A DNA stretch of 48,494 bases. It comes from Acidobacteriota bacterium. Its GTDB lineage: Bacteria > Acidobacteriota > Vicinamibacteria > Vicinamibacterales > Fen-181. Within the stretch, counting starts at the first letter, position 1. Each line of letters starts with the position of its first letter. The position numbers were made by a program, and so were the translations under genes. The notes below the pieces were generated by a model. The model did no database searches. It was not told where the DNA came from and saw only the letters and a list, made by a program, of their open reading frames with translations. Positions 1-8,347 of this stretch are shown piece by piece. The stretch covers positions 1 to 48,494 of the forward strand of contig JADGOB010000013.1 in assembly GCA_017883185.1 (NCBI GenBank). The letters run 5' to 3'.

Positions 1-108
1 AACTCGTGGGCGTGCTCGACCTCGTGACGCACCATCGCGACTGACTTGGCGAACAGCCCGTCGTCCGGTCCGGCCAGATTCACCAGGTATGCCGCGTGGA
101 TGGCCAAG
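1..108 (-). pseudogene. nfo: endonuclease IV (Nfo) internal fragment, runs off left edge
   Basis: Read on the minus strand, bases 108 to 1 are open and contain the stretch LAIHAAYLVNLAGPDDGL followed by FAKSVAMVRHEVEHAHE. This matches, from memory, the N-terminal third of deoxyribonuclease IV/AP endonuclease IV, where a VHASYLINLASPD-type strand carries the first zinc-binding His, followed by a KS..L..E...A..LG helix. The enzyme cuts DNA at abasic sites. The roughly 60 residues that should precede the strand are absent: the upstream sequence instead belongs to a plus-strand YfhO-like remnant. The rest of the gene lies outside the window, so I cannot tell whether only the start is lost. Third codon positions are GC-rich, consistent with real coding origin. 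Confidence 0.45.
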
Positions 109-266
109 GGCGTTCTCTGTGGCGAGCAAATCATGCCTTTCAAGCCGTGGAGATCCCGGCTGGCCGGCATCACGTCACCCTGCGATACCAGGACGCAGCG
201 TTCCGTGCCGGTGCGATTCTCTCGCTGGCCGCTCTGGTCGTCTCTCTGCTGCTGTGGCGGCCTTTC
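108..266 (+). pseudogene. C-terminal remnant of a YfhO-family membrane protein
   Basis: Frame starting near a GTG at 96 reads VDGQGRSLWRANHAFQAVEI, then [20 protein letters not shown] and a hydrophobic helix [14 protein letters not shown]. The motif series RANHAF...V..PAG.H.V...Y....FR.GA plus a final transmembrane helix is the extreme C-terminus of YfhO/DUF6044-type bacterial membrane proteins (multi-spanning, linked to glycosylation of cell-wall polymers). Upstream the frame is closed by a TGA at 42-44 and carries no homology, and downstream it runs into antisense of the ADOP permease. It is therefore a fragment of about 50 residues wedged between two minus-strand genes. Breakpoints are approximate (about 100-110 and 262-268). 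Confidence 0.55.
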
Positions 267-1810
267 TCGTCCTCGAGGCGTTCGAACAGTTCCAGCGAGC
301 GCTGCGCGGTGTAGCCGTTGAGCTGCGGCGAGACACCGAACGTCACGACGTTCTCGACCTTGACCCCGAGTTCCACCCGGCTCACGTTGAACAGGCTCCG
401 GAGGAACAGGCCCGCGCAGACGAGCAGGAGCATCGACAGGCCGATCTGCGAGGTGACCAGCACCGTGCGGAAGCGCGCCGCCGACCGCGCGCCGCTCGGC
501 TGGCCCGACTGTCCCTTCAGCGCGGTCACGAGATTCGGCCGCGTGCTGTGCAGTGCCGGGAACAGGCCGAACAGCAATCCGGTTCCCACCGTCAGTGCCG
601 CGGCGAACAGCAGGATGCGGGCATCCACGGTGACCGGGATCGCGCGGACGGCTTCTGCCGTCAGGAGCGAGGCGATCAGATCGAGCGTCCAGCGGGCCAC
701 CAGGATCCCAAGGGCGCCGCCCAGCAGTGCCAGCAGGCACGATTCGGTGAGGAGTTGCCCGACGAGCCTTGCGCGGCCGGCGCCAATCGACAGGCGGACA
801 GCCATTTCCGACGCGCGCCCGGCGGCCCGCGCCAGCAGCAGGTTGGCGATGTTCGCACAGGCGATGAGCAGGACCAGGCCGGTGACGCTCAGCAGCAGGA
901 CCAGTGGCGTCTTCGCTTCCTTGTGCATCTGGCTCTGTCCACGCGCGTCGGGCTCGAGTGTGAGCTTGCGCGCGCGAAACTGCTTCATCGTGTGATCGCT
1001 CATCCCCTTCTGGAGCGGCGCCTCGACGTCGTTGATGATGGCGTGGTAGGGGACGTTGATGGTGTTCACGGCCTGCTCGACCGTCACGCCCGGCCTCAGC
1101 CGCGCAAACGCGTAGGCCCAGTAGGAGCGCCGGTTCTCGAGGCTGCCCTTGAAGACCGACTCCATCGCGTCGCGCATCGTCATCGGGACGAAGACCTGCG
1201 GCTTCACGCCGAGCGTCGTGCCCTCGAACCCGCGAGGGGCGACGCCGACGATCGTCAGCGGCTGCCCGTTCACGATCAGCGGCTGGTTCAGCACGTCGCG
1301 GTTCTGATCGAACCTGGTTCGCCAGTAGTCGTAGCTCAGCACCACGACATGCGGCTCGCCGGCCGTACCGTCGTCCCGCTGGGTGAGAAGGCGGCCGAGC
1401 GCCGGCTGAATGCCCAGCACGGGGAAGTATCCGCCCGAGACCAGCAGTCCATCGCCGTTCATCGTTTGACCGCGGTACGCCAGGTTCACGCCGAACGGCC
1501 GGTGCGCGGCGATACCGGTGAACACGGCCTGGAGCCGCTCGAGGTCCCGGATCATCGGGTAGCTGAAGACCGCCTGGCAGTCGCCGGGCTGGCCGCACGA
1601 TTGCGAGCCGGGCTTCGGTCCGGGCGCATCCAGGTTGACCAGCCGCCCGGGTTCGGGCACTGGCAGGGGGCGCAGGAGCATCTGGTCGAAGAGCGAGAAG
1701 ATGGCGGCATTCGCCCCGATCCCCAGGGCGAGGGAGATGATGGCGACCATGGTGACCAGGGGCGCGCGGAACAGCGCGCGCAGGGCAGGTAGTAGGCGCG
1801 GATACCACAT
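170..1810 (-). pseudogene. ADOP-family MacB/FtsX-type permease, C-terminally truncated
   Basis: The protein begins [17 protein letters not shown], has an N-terminal transmembrane helix (about residues 15-40, ending in [12 protein letters not shown]), a MacB periplasmic core domain (about 45-280) and an FtsX permease domain whose helices contain [20 protein letters not shown]. This is the Acidobacteria-type ADOP (acidobacterial duplicated orphan permease) family, which normally has about 800 residues and a second FtsX domain. Here family resemblance stops at FERLEDE (codons at 266-283). The following 32 codons are antisense of a YfhO remnant and end at a TGA at 170-172. The second half, including three C-terminal helices, is missing, so function is doubtful. 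It starts 6 bases after a phosphatase remnant, probably a former operon partner. Confidence 0.8.
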
Positions 1811-1816
1811 AGACGA

Positions 1817-2062
1817 TTAGACGATGGCTGCAGGTATCTCGTTCGCGCCAAACCGCAGCGCCATCATCGTCGCGTCGTCGGAGAGTTCCGCCGAGCCGCG
1901 GAACGTCCGCGAGCAGCGCGTCGAGGCGATCGGGTCCCAGGAACTCGCCCGCCTCGTTCTCCGCTTCGACCATGCCGTCCGTGTAGAAGAACAGGATGTC
2001 ACCCTCCTCGAGCGGGAGCGTGTTCTCCTGGAGATCGCGGTCGAGCGCAAGGTCATCTGACG
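1817..2062 (-). pseudogene. SpoIIE/PP2C-type phosphatase C-terminal remnant
   Basis: One minus-strand frame (2055 downwards) reads DLALDRDLQENTLPLEEGDI, then LFFYTDGMVEAENEAGEFLG and PDRLDALLADVP. This is the conserved GD.L.FYTDG.EA.N..GE.FG block of SpoIIE-type serine phosphatases, which dephosphorylate anti-sigma-factor antagonists. A second frame then supplies the normal end GSAELSDDATMMALRF (SDDAT is the metal-binding C-terminal motif) and a TAA at 1817-1819. The frame switch near 1905-1915, with the loss of the helices that normally lie between, shows an internal deletion. The N-terminal two thirds are also missing: homology begins where the heptamer repeats start, near 2062. Confidence 0.7.
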
Positions 2063-2065
2063 GTG

Positions 2066-2141
2066 GTCAGTGGTCAGTTGTCAGTGGCCAGTCCGTCATG
2101 CGCGACAGACCAGCAACTGACAACCGACAACTGACAACTGT
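2066..2141. repeat. inverted pair of heptanucleotide arrays
   Basis: Four consecutive 7-mers GTCAGTG, GTCAGTT, GTCAGTG, GCCAGTC occupy 2066-2093. After a 20-base spacer, CAACTGA, CAACCGA, CAACTGA, CAACTGT occupy 2114-2141. The second set is close to the reverse complement of the first, so the whole element can fold into a long imperfect hairpin. It sits immediately upstream of the phosphatase remnant and just past the end of the tricorn gene. It is one of several period-7 arrays in this window. Confidence 0.85.
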
Positions 2142-2149
2142 TCCCGTCG

Positions 2150-5100
2150 CTACCGAATGGGGTACTTCGGCTTCGGCGGGAACGCGAACGGCTTCGCCTT
2201 GATCTGCTTCTGCAGTTCCTCGATCGCGCGTTCGAGTTGCGCGTCGCGGCCGGCTGACGCCGATGTCGGGTCGTTGTCGAGCACGATGTCCGGGTCGGCG
2301 CCGTGGCTCTCGACCAGCCACTTGCCCTGCTCGTTGTAGAACGAGTTGTTCGACTGCTCCACGGTGCCGTTGTCGACCGTCAACTGCCGGTTGAGGATTC
2401 CCACCAGGCCGCCCCACGACGGCACGCCGATCACCGTCCCCAGCTTGCGTGCCTTGAAGTGCTCGACGAACGCCTCGCCGTCCGACCCGTTGTACTCGTT
2501 GGTGATGACGGCAATCTGGCCGGTCGTCGTCGAACCCGGGTAGCGGAACGGTTCCATGCCGCGCAGGACGTTGTAGGCCGTCAGCTTCCGCTCGAGCTTG
2601 TCAATCATGAAGTACTCGGTCCACCCGCCGCCGTTGCCGCGCACGTCGATGATGAGCCCCTTCTTGTAACGGAATGCCCGCCAGAACTTGTCGAACTGGC
2701 CGATGTTGTCGGTGCCCATCGCCTGGATGTGCATGTAGCCGATGTCGCCGTTCGACGCCTCGAGGACCGCGTCGATGTTGTCGGCCAGCCAGCGGTTGTA
2801 GCGCAGTGTGGCGTCCGATCGCAGCGGTTCGATCTCGTACGTTCGCGCGAGGGTCGCGGTGGGCTTCGAGTTCACCGTCAGCTTCACCTTCTGGCCGCGC
2901 GTGACTTGCAGGAACTGATAGGGATTGTCGGTCGTCTTCACCTCGCGGCCGTCGATCGCGATGAGGAACTCGCCCTCCTTCACGTCCACGTCTGGCCGGG
3001 CCAGCGGCGAGGTGAGGTCCGCGTTGTAGGCGGTCGGCCCGAAGATCTTCGCGAACTTCAGGTAGCCGCTGGCGTCGGCCTCGAGATCGGCGCCGAGCAG
3101 GCCGGGGTAGATCCGGACCTCGGGCGTCAGCTGCGGCCCGAGGTCGCCGCCGCCCACGTAGGTGTGCGACACGTTGAGATCGCCCACCAGCTGCGAGAGC
3201 AGCCAGTTGAGATCGGACCGCGACGACAGATCGGGAATCATCGCGCGGAGCGTGTCGCCCCACTTCTTCCAGTCACGGCCGTGCATGTTCTCGTCGTAGA
3301 AGAACTCCCGGTACCAGCGCCACGTGTCGTTGAAGATCTGCGTCCACTCCTCGACCGGGCGCACGCGCGCCGCCATCTTCTCGAGCGACAGCCTCGTCCC
3401 GAGCGACTTCGGGTTCTGCACGATCTTGTCCGGCGTCGTCACCTGGAAGCTGACACCAGCCTTGCGCACGATCGCCTGCTCGCGGTTGGCCGACAGCCGC
3501 CAGTCCACGATAGTCCCTTCTGCAGCGACGTCCTTCTGCGAGGCCATGTCGAAGACGTGCAGCGTCCACTTCTCTGCGCCGCCCGGCTTGAACAGCTCCT
3601 CGGTCTCCGCCTCGCCGTAGGTGGGCAGCGACGTGTAGGTGACCAGCCCCTTGCCGGCCTTCAGGTGGAAGTAGAGACCGGGTGGGATTGGCAGCGGGAA
3701 GACGCGCGCCTCGAGGCCGGCCACGTCGATGCGGAACGGCTCGGCGTCCTTCTTGTCCCTGCCGCGATCGTACGGCGGCCGCTGGCCCGCCCTGAGCTGC
3801 ACGGCCATCACCTGCACCGGGTGTTCCATCACGTGGTTGTCCTCGAAGAGGTCGATCCGCGTGTCGAAGTTCCGGTAGGACAGGAAGTAGAGGTAGTCGC
3901 CGTTGGCGTCGAACGATGGGTTGAGGCTGTCGAAGAAGTCGCCGGTCACCGGGAACGACGTGTTCTGGTCGAGGCTGTAGAGGAACACCCGATTGTTCCG
4001 GTTGAACTGCGTGAACGAGTAGGTGACCCACTTGCTGTCGGGCGACCACGAGTAGTCGCTCACTTCCCAGAAGAACTCGTCGTTCTTCATCTGGTTCGAG
4101 GTGGCGAACTTCGTGAGCTTCTTCGTCGCGACATCGACGTAGAACAGCGCGAAGTCCTTGTTCCCGAAGAGGATCTTCGAGCTGTCGGGCGACCACTCGA
4201 GGTGGTAGACGGTCCGATCGAGTTCGGTCGTCAGCTGCTCCCACCTCTTGTCGCCCACGATGTTCGCCAGGTAGATCTGGTAGGTGCCGGTCTTGTCCGA
4301 CAAGAACGCGACCTTCTTGCCGTCGGGCGAGATCTGCGGGTGGCGCTCACGCGTGAGGGTCGTGGCCGTCAGGTTCACCGTCGGCAGCGCATCGTCGGAT
4401 GGAACGAGGAAGATATCGCCCCGCGCCTCGAACACGGCCGTCTTTCCGTCGTTCGATACCGAGAAGGTCTGGATGTAGTCGCGCGGGTTGACCGTCCGCT
4501 CGGCCAGCGGCCACCGGTCCGAGGGCATGTCCACCTCCACCGGCTTCACGGCCCCCGTCGCCGTGTCGAATACCGTCAGGCGCCCGCCGCGGACGAAGAC
4601 GATGCGCTTGCCGTCGGTCGTCGGCCACTGGATGTCGAAGTCGTCGAACGTCGTCACCTGAACGACCTTCTTCGTGGCGGGATCGATCGTGTAGAGGTTG
4701 CTGATGCCCTTCGGATCGCGGTCCGACACAAAGAAGAGCTTGCCGCCCGCGTGCATCGGGTAGGCGCTCTTGCCGACGAAGTCGGAGAGCTGCGTGTACT
4801 GCTTGCTCGCGAAGTCGTAGAGCCACAGGTCAACGTACCGACCGCCCTTGTACCGCTTCCAGTAATACTCCTCGATGCCGCGGCGGTTGTAGGCGAGCTT
4901 CGTCCCGTCTGGCGAATACGAGCAGAGGATGCCCCGGTCCATCGGGAGCGCTTCGGGGAAGCCGCCCTCCGGCGAGACCGAGTACAGCCGGGCCATCGGC
5001 CTGAAGGTGGCCTCGTGGCTCGACCGGAAGACGATCTTCCTGCCGTCTGGCGTCCACGCGACGGCCTGCACGCCCGCGCCGTAGTACGTGACCCGCCTGG

Positions 5101-5401
5101 GCGCACCGCCCGTGGCGGGCATCGCGTACAAGCTGGGGGTGCCGTCGTATCCGCCGGTGAAGACCAGCGTCTTGCCGTCGGGCGAGAACTTCGCGGCTTC
5201 CTCGATGCCCGGGTGATTGGTCAGTCGGCGGGCTGCGCCACCCGCCACCGGGACCGACCACAGGTCGCCTTCGTACGTGAACACGATCGTGTCACCCGAG
5301 ATCGTCGGGTACTGCATGAACCGGCCCGGCACGCCCGCGGCGACGGCCGACGCCAGGCACACGACACCAAGCATGGCAAGGAGGAGGATTCTTCGCATCA
5401 A
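2150..5401 (-). CDS. tricorn-like S41 serine protease, secreted
   Basis: This 1083-residue protein belongs to the tricorn protease family, which degrades peptides. An N-terminal signal peptide (MMRRILLLAMLGVVCLASAVAAG) implies export, unlike the cytosolic archaeal enzyme. Residues about 28-350 and 350-690 form two beta-propellers built from PD40/WD40-like blades (repeated SPDGK, SPDSK, TPDGR motifs). A C1-like helical domain, a PDZ domain (about 775-860) and an S41 catalytic domain follow. The catalytic residues are visible: the Ser745-His746 pair in LNVSHTYVGGG, the nucleophile Ser973 in NGSDGEAF, and a candidate Glu in WLVESHGADPD. These align well with Ser745, His746, Ser965 and Glu1023 of the Thermoplasma enzyme. 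A GGAG sits 7 bases before the ATG at 5401. It probably recycles extracytoplasmic peptides. Confidence 0.93.
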   Translation of the reverse strand: MMRRILLLAMLGVVCLASAVAAGVPGRFMQYPTISGDTIVFTYEGDLWSVPVAGGAARRLTNHPGIEEAAKFSPDGKTLVFTGGYDGTPSLYAMPATGGAPRRVTYYGAGVQAVAWTPDGRKIVFRSSHEATFRPMARLYSVSPEGGFPEALPMDRGILCSYSPDGTKLAYNRRGIEEYYWKRYKGGRYVDLWLYDFASKQYTQLSDFVGKSAYPMHAGGKLFFVSDRDPKGISNLYTIDPATKKVVQVTTFDDFDIQWPTTDGKRIVFVRGGRLTVFDTATGAVKPVEVDMPSDRWPLAERTVNPRDYIQTFSVSNDGKTAVFEARGDIFLVPSDDALPTVNLTATTLTRERHPQISPDGKKVAFLSDKTGTYQIYLANIVGDKRWEQLTTELDRTVYHLEWSPDSSKILFGNKDFALFYVDVATKKLTKFATSNQMKNDEFFWEVSDYSWSPDSKWVTYSFTQFNRNNRVFLYSLDQNTSFPVTGDFFDSLNPSFDANGDYLYFLSYRNFDTRIDLFEDNHVMEHPVQVMAVQLRAGQRPPYDRGRDKKDAEPFRIDVAGLEARVFPLPIPPGLYFHLKAGKGLVTYTSLPTYGEAETEELFKPGGAEKWTLHVFDMASQKDVAAEGTIVDWRLSANREQAIVRKAGVSFQVTTPDKIVQNPKSLGTRLSLEKMAARVRPVEEWTQIFNDTWRWYREFFYDENMHGRDWKKWGDTLRAMIPDLSSRSDLNWLLSQLVGDLNVSHTYVGGGDLGPQLTPEVRIYPGLLGADLEADASGYLKFAKIFGPTAYNADLTSPLARPDVDVKEGEFLIAIDGREVKTTDNPYQFLQVTRGQKVKLTVNSKPTATLARTYEIEPLRSDATLRYNRWLADNIDAVLEASNGDIGYMHIQAMGTDNIGQFDKFWRAFRYKKGLIIDVRGNGGGWTEYFMIDKLERKLTAYNVLRGMEPFRYPGSTTTGQIAVITNEYNGSDGEAFVEHFKARKLGTVIGVPSWGGLVGILNRQLTVDNGTVEQSNNSFYNEQGKWLVESHGADPDIVLDNDPTSASAGRDAQLERAIEELQKQIKAKPFAFPPKPKYPIR

Positions 5402-5415
5402 TGGCTCCAGGACAA

Positions 5416-5472
5416 GAAGACAGAAGATAGAAGATAGAAGCCGTCAGGAGACAGCTGTCAGCTGCCAGCCCT
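5416..5472. repeat. heptamer arrays upstream of the tricorn gene
   Basis: Bases 5416-5443 read as GAAGACA, GAAGATA, GAAGATA, GAAGCCG, and 5452-5472 as CAGCTGT, CAGCTGC, CAGCCCT. Both sets have a strict 7-base period but unrelated words. They lie 15-70 bases upstream of the tricorn start codon, inside the 251-base divergent region shared with the AEC permease gene. Confidence 0.75.
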
Positions 5473-5608
5473 GCAATCCGCCAGTTCACGCCCGATCGCT
5501 TCCTGCCACAGAGTCTTCATTCGGGTTCTCTCTCCGCACAGTGCGGACAATTGTACGTCCGAACGTGGCCCCATGACCGCAGCGGGAGCACGCACGTTCA
5601 GCAGCTTT

Positions 5609-5636
5609 CTGCTGGCTGCCCGCTGCCGGCTGTCTG
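5609..5636. repeat. heptamer array upstream of the AEC permease gene
   Basis: Four consecutive 7-mers CTGCTGG, CTGCCCG, CTGCCGG, CTGTCTG occupy the 28 bases ending 17 bases before the permease start. The preceding bases form a small hairpin (CAGCAG, loop CTTT, CTGCTG). Period and style match the other arrays in this window. Confidence 0.7.
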
Positions 5637-5652
5637 ATATGATCTCCCTCCC

Positions 5653-6561
5653 GTGACCCTGCTGCTGTCCATCTTTGCCAACGACGTGCTGCCGATCTTC
5701 ATCGTCGCGGCCGTCGGCTTTGCCGTCGCCCGCGTGCTGAAGGCGGACGTGCGCACGCTCTCGCGCATTACGTTCAACGCGCTGTCGCCGTGCCTTGTCT
5801 TCCACCTGCTCGTGACCTCGTCTCTGAGCGCGAGTGATTTCATCCGGATGACGGCGCTGGCGGTCCTGGTGATCGTCGGGATCGGCCTGGTGGCGCGCCT
5901 CGTCACGCTGCCGCTTCGCCTCGACCGCGCCCTGACCAGCGCGTTCCTGATCGTGGTGATGTTCTCGAACAGCGGCAACTACGGGCTGCCCGTCGTGCTG
6001 TTCGCGTTCGGGAGGGACGCGCTCGCGCACGCCACCGTCTATTTCGTCGCCAATGCCGTCGCCACCTACACGCTCGGCGTCTTCCTGGCGTCGGCCGGCC
6101 GCCGCTCGATCGGGCAGGCCGCGCGGGGAGTCCTGCGGGTGCCGGCGGTGTGGGGAGTGGTGGCGGCGGGGACCGTGGTCGGCCTCGGCATCCCCATGCC
6201 GCCTGCGATCATGCGACCGGTCGAGTTGCTCAGCGGCGCGGCGCTGCCGACGATGATCCTCGTCCTGGGGATGCAACTGGAACGAAGCGCCTGGCCCGAC
6301 CGTCCGGCGCTGGTTGCGCTCGCAGGAGCGTTGTCGCTCGTGGTGACGCCGCTTCTCGCCGTCGGCGCCGCGCAGTTGCTGGGCCTGACCGGCGTCGCCA
6401 GGCAGGCTGCCATCGTTCAGTCAGGTATGCCGAGCGCCGTGCTCACCACCATCCTCGCGATCGAGTTCGACGTCGAGCCCTCGTTCGTCACCGCGTGCGT
6501 GATGCTGTCCACACTCGCCAGCCCCATCACGGTGACGCTGCTGATTGCCGCCATGACATAG
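5653..6561 (+). CDS. AEC family (auxin efflux carrier-type) permease
   Basis: A 302-residue integral membrane protein with about ten predicted helices arranged as two inverted halves, typical of the AEC/BART transporter superfamily, which exports organic acids or auxin-like compounds in bacteria. Family hallmarks are the NSGNYGLPV motif at about residues 105-113, where the helix is broken in the first half, and the QSGMPSAV motif near residue 257 in the second half. Length is normal for the family. The start is a GTG at 5653 (MTLLLSIFANDVLPIF); no better ATG exists. It is transcribed away from the tricorn gene. The substrate cannot be read from sequence. Confidence 0.9.
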   Translation: MTLLLSIFANDVLPIFIVAAVGFAVARVLKADVRTLSRITFNALSPCLVFHLLVTSSLSASDFIRMTALAVLVIVGIGLVARLVTLPLRLDRALTSAFLIVVMFSNSGNYGLPVVLFAFGRDALAHATVYFVANAVATYTLGVFLASAGRRSIGQAARGVLRVPAVWGVVAAGTVVGLGIPMPPAIMRPVELLSGAALPTMILVLGMQLERSAWPDRPALVALAGALSLVVTPLLAVGAAQLLGLTGVARQAAIVQSGMPSAVLTTILAIEFDVEPSFVTACVMLSTLASPITVTLLIAAMT

Positions 6562-6757
6562 ACATCTTCCAGGGCTGAGATCGTAACGGTTGAGCAAGTT
6601 TCTGCAGGTCCCCTGGAATCAGGCCTTCGGCCAGAGTCCAGTGTTTCCACGTGCCATCCCGCCAGCGGCTCAGGCCGGCAACCGTGGCGAGGACCGCGAA
6701 CGCTGCAACGAGACGGCGGCAGTGGATGACTCACCGAATTATAGGCCAGCTTCGGGA

Positions 6758-6806
6758 CAGCAGGCAGCAGGCAGCAGGCAGCAGGCAGCAGGCAGCAGGC
6801 AGCAGG
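6758..6806. repeat. perfect heptamer array (CAGCAGG) x7
   Basis: Seven uninterrupted, identical copies of CAGCAGG run from 6758 to 6806. A degenerate unit and one more exact copy (6814-6820) follow. Perfect identity suggests recent expansion or slippage. Confidence 0.95.
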
Positions 6807-6849
6807 CAAAACACAGCAGGCTGTGCGTTACTCGCTGTTGCCGGGCTGG

Positions 6850-6933
6850 CAACTGGCAACTGCCCACTGCCCACTAGCAACTGGCCACTGGCAACTGCCC
6901 ACTAACAACTGGCCACTGCCAACTGGCCACTGC
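6850..6933. repeat. degenerate heptamer array C[AC]ACT[GA]N x12
   Basis: Twelve consecutive in-phase 7-mers can be read: CAACTGG, CAACTGC, CCACTGC, CCACTAG, CAACTGG, CCACTGG, CAACTGC, CCACTAA, CAACTGG, CCACTGC, CAACTGG, CCACTGC. Phase breaks only after 6933. The array ends 40 bases before the APC permease start codon, so it may be transcribed as part of its leader. Confidence 0.95.
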
Positions 6934-6973
6934 CACTGGCCACCGCTCCTGCGCCCTGATATCCTCATCCCCC

Positions 6974-8347
6974 ATGGCCATGACTTCGCCCGAACCTGCC
7001 GCCGTCGCCGTCGGCGCGGCGCACCGCGAGCTTCCGCGCGTGCTCGGCTTCACATCCGTCGTTGGTATTCTCATCGGCACCGTGATCGGTTCGGGCATCT
7101 TCGTGGCGCCCAACCGGATAGCCGACCTCGTTGGCTCACCGCAACTCATTCTCGCCGTCTGGACGGTCGGGGGTGTGCTCTCGTTCTTTGGTGCCCTGGC
7201 CTTCGCAGAGCTGGGCGCGGCGTTCCCGCAGGCGGGCGGGATGTACGTCTATCTGCGCGAAAGCTACGGACCGCTGGTCGCATTCCTCTTCGGATGGACG
7301 CTGTTCTTCGTGATCGACTCGGGCGCGATCGCCACGCTCTCCGTGGCGTTCTCCGCGCGCTACCTGCCGTACTTCGTCCCGCTGTCGCCGCTGGCGTCGA
7401 AGTTCGTGGCGCTCGCGCTCATCGCGGTGCTCGTCGTGGTGAACATCCTCGGCGTGCGCTACGGCGCGGCGCTGCAGAACCTGCTGATGTTCATCAAGTT
7501 CGGCGCCATCGTCGCGGTGTCGCTCGTCGTGTTCGTCTTCGCGAACGGAAACACCGCGAACTTCGTGCAGCCGGCCCCCGCGGCGTGGTCCGGCGGGCTG
7601 GTCGGGAACTTCGGCGCCGCCCTCGTGCTGTCGCTGTGGGCCTACAAGGGGTGGGAGGCCGTGACGTTCAGCAGCGGCGAGATCAAGAACCCTCAGCGGA
7701 ACATGCCGCTCGGGTTGTTGGCCGGCACCGCGGTGGTGGTCGTCCTCTACATCTCGACCAACCTCGCGTACCTCTACGTGTTCCCGGCTGGGCAGATCGC
7801 GAAGTCGAGCCGAATCGCGGCAGACGTGATGAACGTCGCGATCGGGCCGATCGGCGCGTCCCTGATTGCCGGCGTGATCCTGTGCTCGATTACCGGCGCC
7901 GCCAACGGCAACGTGCTGACCGCGCCTCGCGTGTTCTTCGCCATGGCGCGCGACGGGTTGTTCTTCAGGAAGTTCGCGGACCTGCACCCGAAGCTGCTGA
8001 CGCCGCACGTCTCGATTCTCGCCACCGGCGCGTGGGCGGCCATCCTCAGCGTCACCGGGACGTTCGAGCAGTTGGCCACCTACGTGATTTTCGGGCAGTG
8101 GATCTTCTTCGGTCTCACCGTCGGCTCGGTGATCGTGCTGCGCCGGACGCGCCCCGATCTGCCGCGCCCCTATCGGACGTGGGGCTACCCGGTGACGCCG
8201 GTGGTGTTTATTCTCGCGGCGCTGTACATTTCGGTCAGCACGCTGGTGACGCAGCCGCTGAACGCGCTGGCGGGCCTCGCGATCATCCTGGCCGGCGTGC
8301 CTGCCTACGCGTACTGGCAGCGACATCGCGCATCGACCCCCGCCTGA
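6974..8347 (+). CDS. APC superfamily amino-acid permease (LAT-like)
   Basis: This 457-residue protein has twelve predicted membrane helices and the APC fold. Helix 1 carries the unwound substrate-binding motif GTVIGSGIFVAPNRIA (about residues 37-52). FAELGAAFPQAGGMYVYLRESYG marks helices 2-3, and helix 6 contains LWAYKGWEAVTFSSGEIKNPQRNMP, typical of LAT/CAT-type exchangers. It moves an amino acid across the inner membrane by proton symport or exchange. Alternative starts are the ATGs at 6974 and 6980. The stop codon overlaps the ATG of mntP (TGATG), so the two genes are translationally coupled. Confidence 0.92.
   Translation: MAMTSPEPAAVAVGAAHRELPRVLGFTSVVGILIGTVIGSGIFVAPNRIADLVGSPQLILAVWTVGGVLSFFGALAFAELGAAFPQAGGMYVYLRESYGPLVAFLFGWTLFFVIDSGAIATLSVAFSARYLPYFVPLSPLASKFVALALIAVLVVVNILGVRYGAALQNLLMFIKFGAIVAVSLVVFVFANGNTANFVQPAPAAWSGGLVGNFGAALVLSLWAYKGWEAVTFSSGEIKNPQRNMPLGLLAGTAVVVVLYISTNLAYLYVFPAGQIAKSSRIAADVMNVAIGPIGASLIAGVILCSITGAANGNVLTAPRVFFAMARDGLFFRKFADLHPKLLTPHVSILATGAWAAILSVTGTFEQLATYVIFGQWIFFGLTVGSVIVLRRTRPDLPRPYRTWGYPVTPVVFILAALYISVSTLVTQPLNALAGLAIILAGVPAYAYWQRHRASTPA

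Larger units (their letters stand above)
6562..6973. other. 412-base intergenic region dominated by heptamer repeats
   Basis: The first 190 bases hold no convincing gene. A minus-strand frame near 6740-6590 shows a hydrophobic run (RLVAAFAVLATVAGLSRW) but lacks a start codon and a recognisable family. The remaining 220 bases are almost entirely two heptamer arrays, listed separately. No promoter for the downstream transporter is obvious. Confidence 0.6.

Noticed and set aside
89-1792. Long plus-strand open frame antisense to the ADOP permease
   Set aside because: Arg/Gln/Ala-rich translation without domains; it is the antisense shadow of a GC-rich minus-strand gene with a clear family.
2303-5437. 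1044-codon plus-strand open frame opposite the tricorn gene
   Set aside because: Composition typical of antisense GC-rich frames; the opposite strand encodes a complete protease with catalytic residues and a signal peptide.
5552-5569. CGGAC...GTCCG inverted repeat in the divergent tricorn-AEC region
   Set aside because: Only five base pairs with an 8-base spacer and no associated promoter; expected by chance in GC-rich DNA.
6590-6740. Minus-strand frame with a hydrophobic run (RLVAAFAVLATVAGLSRW) after the AEC gene
   Set aside because: No start codon, preceded by an in-frame TGA, no recognised family and codon bias fades after about 40 codons; perhaps another scrap, but not supportable.
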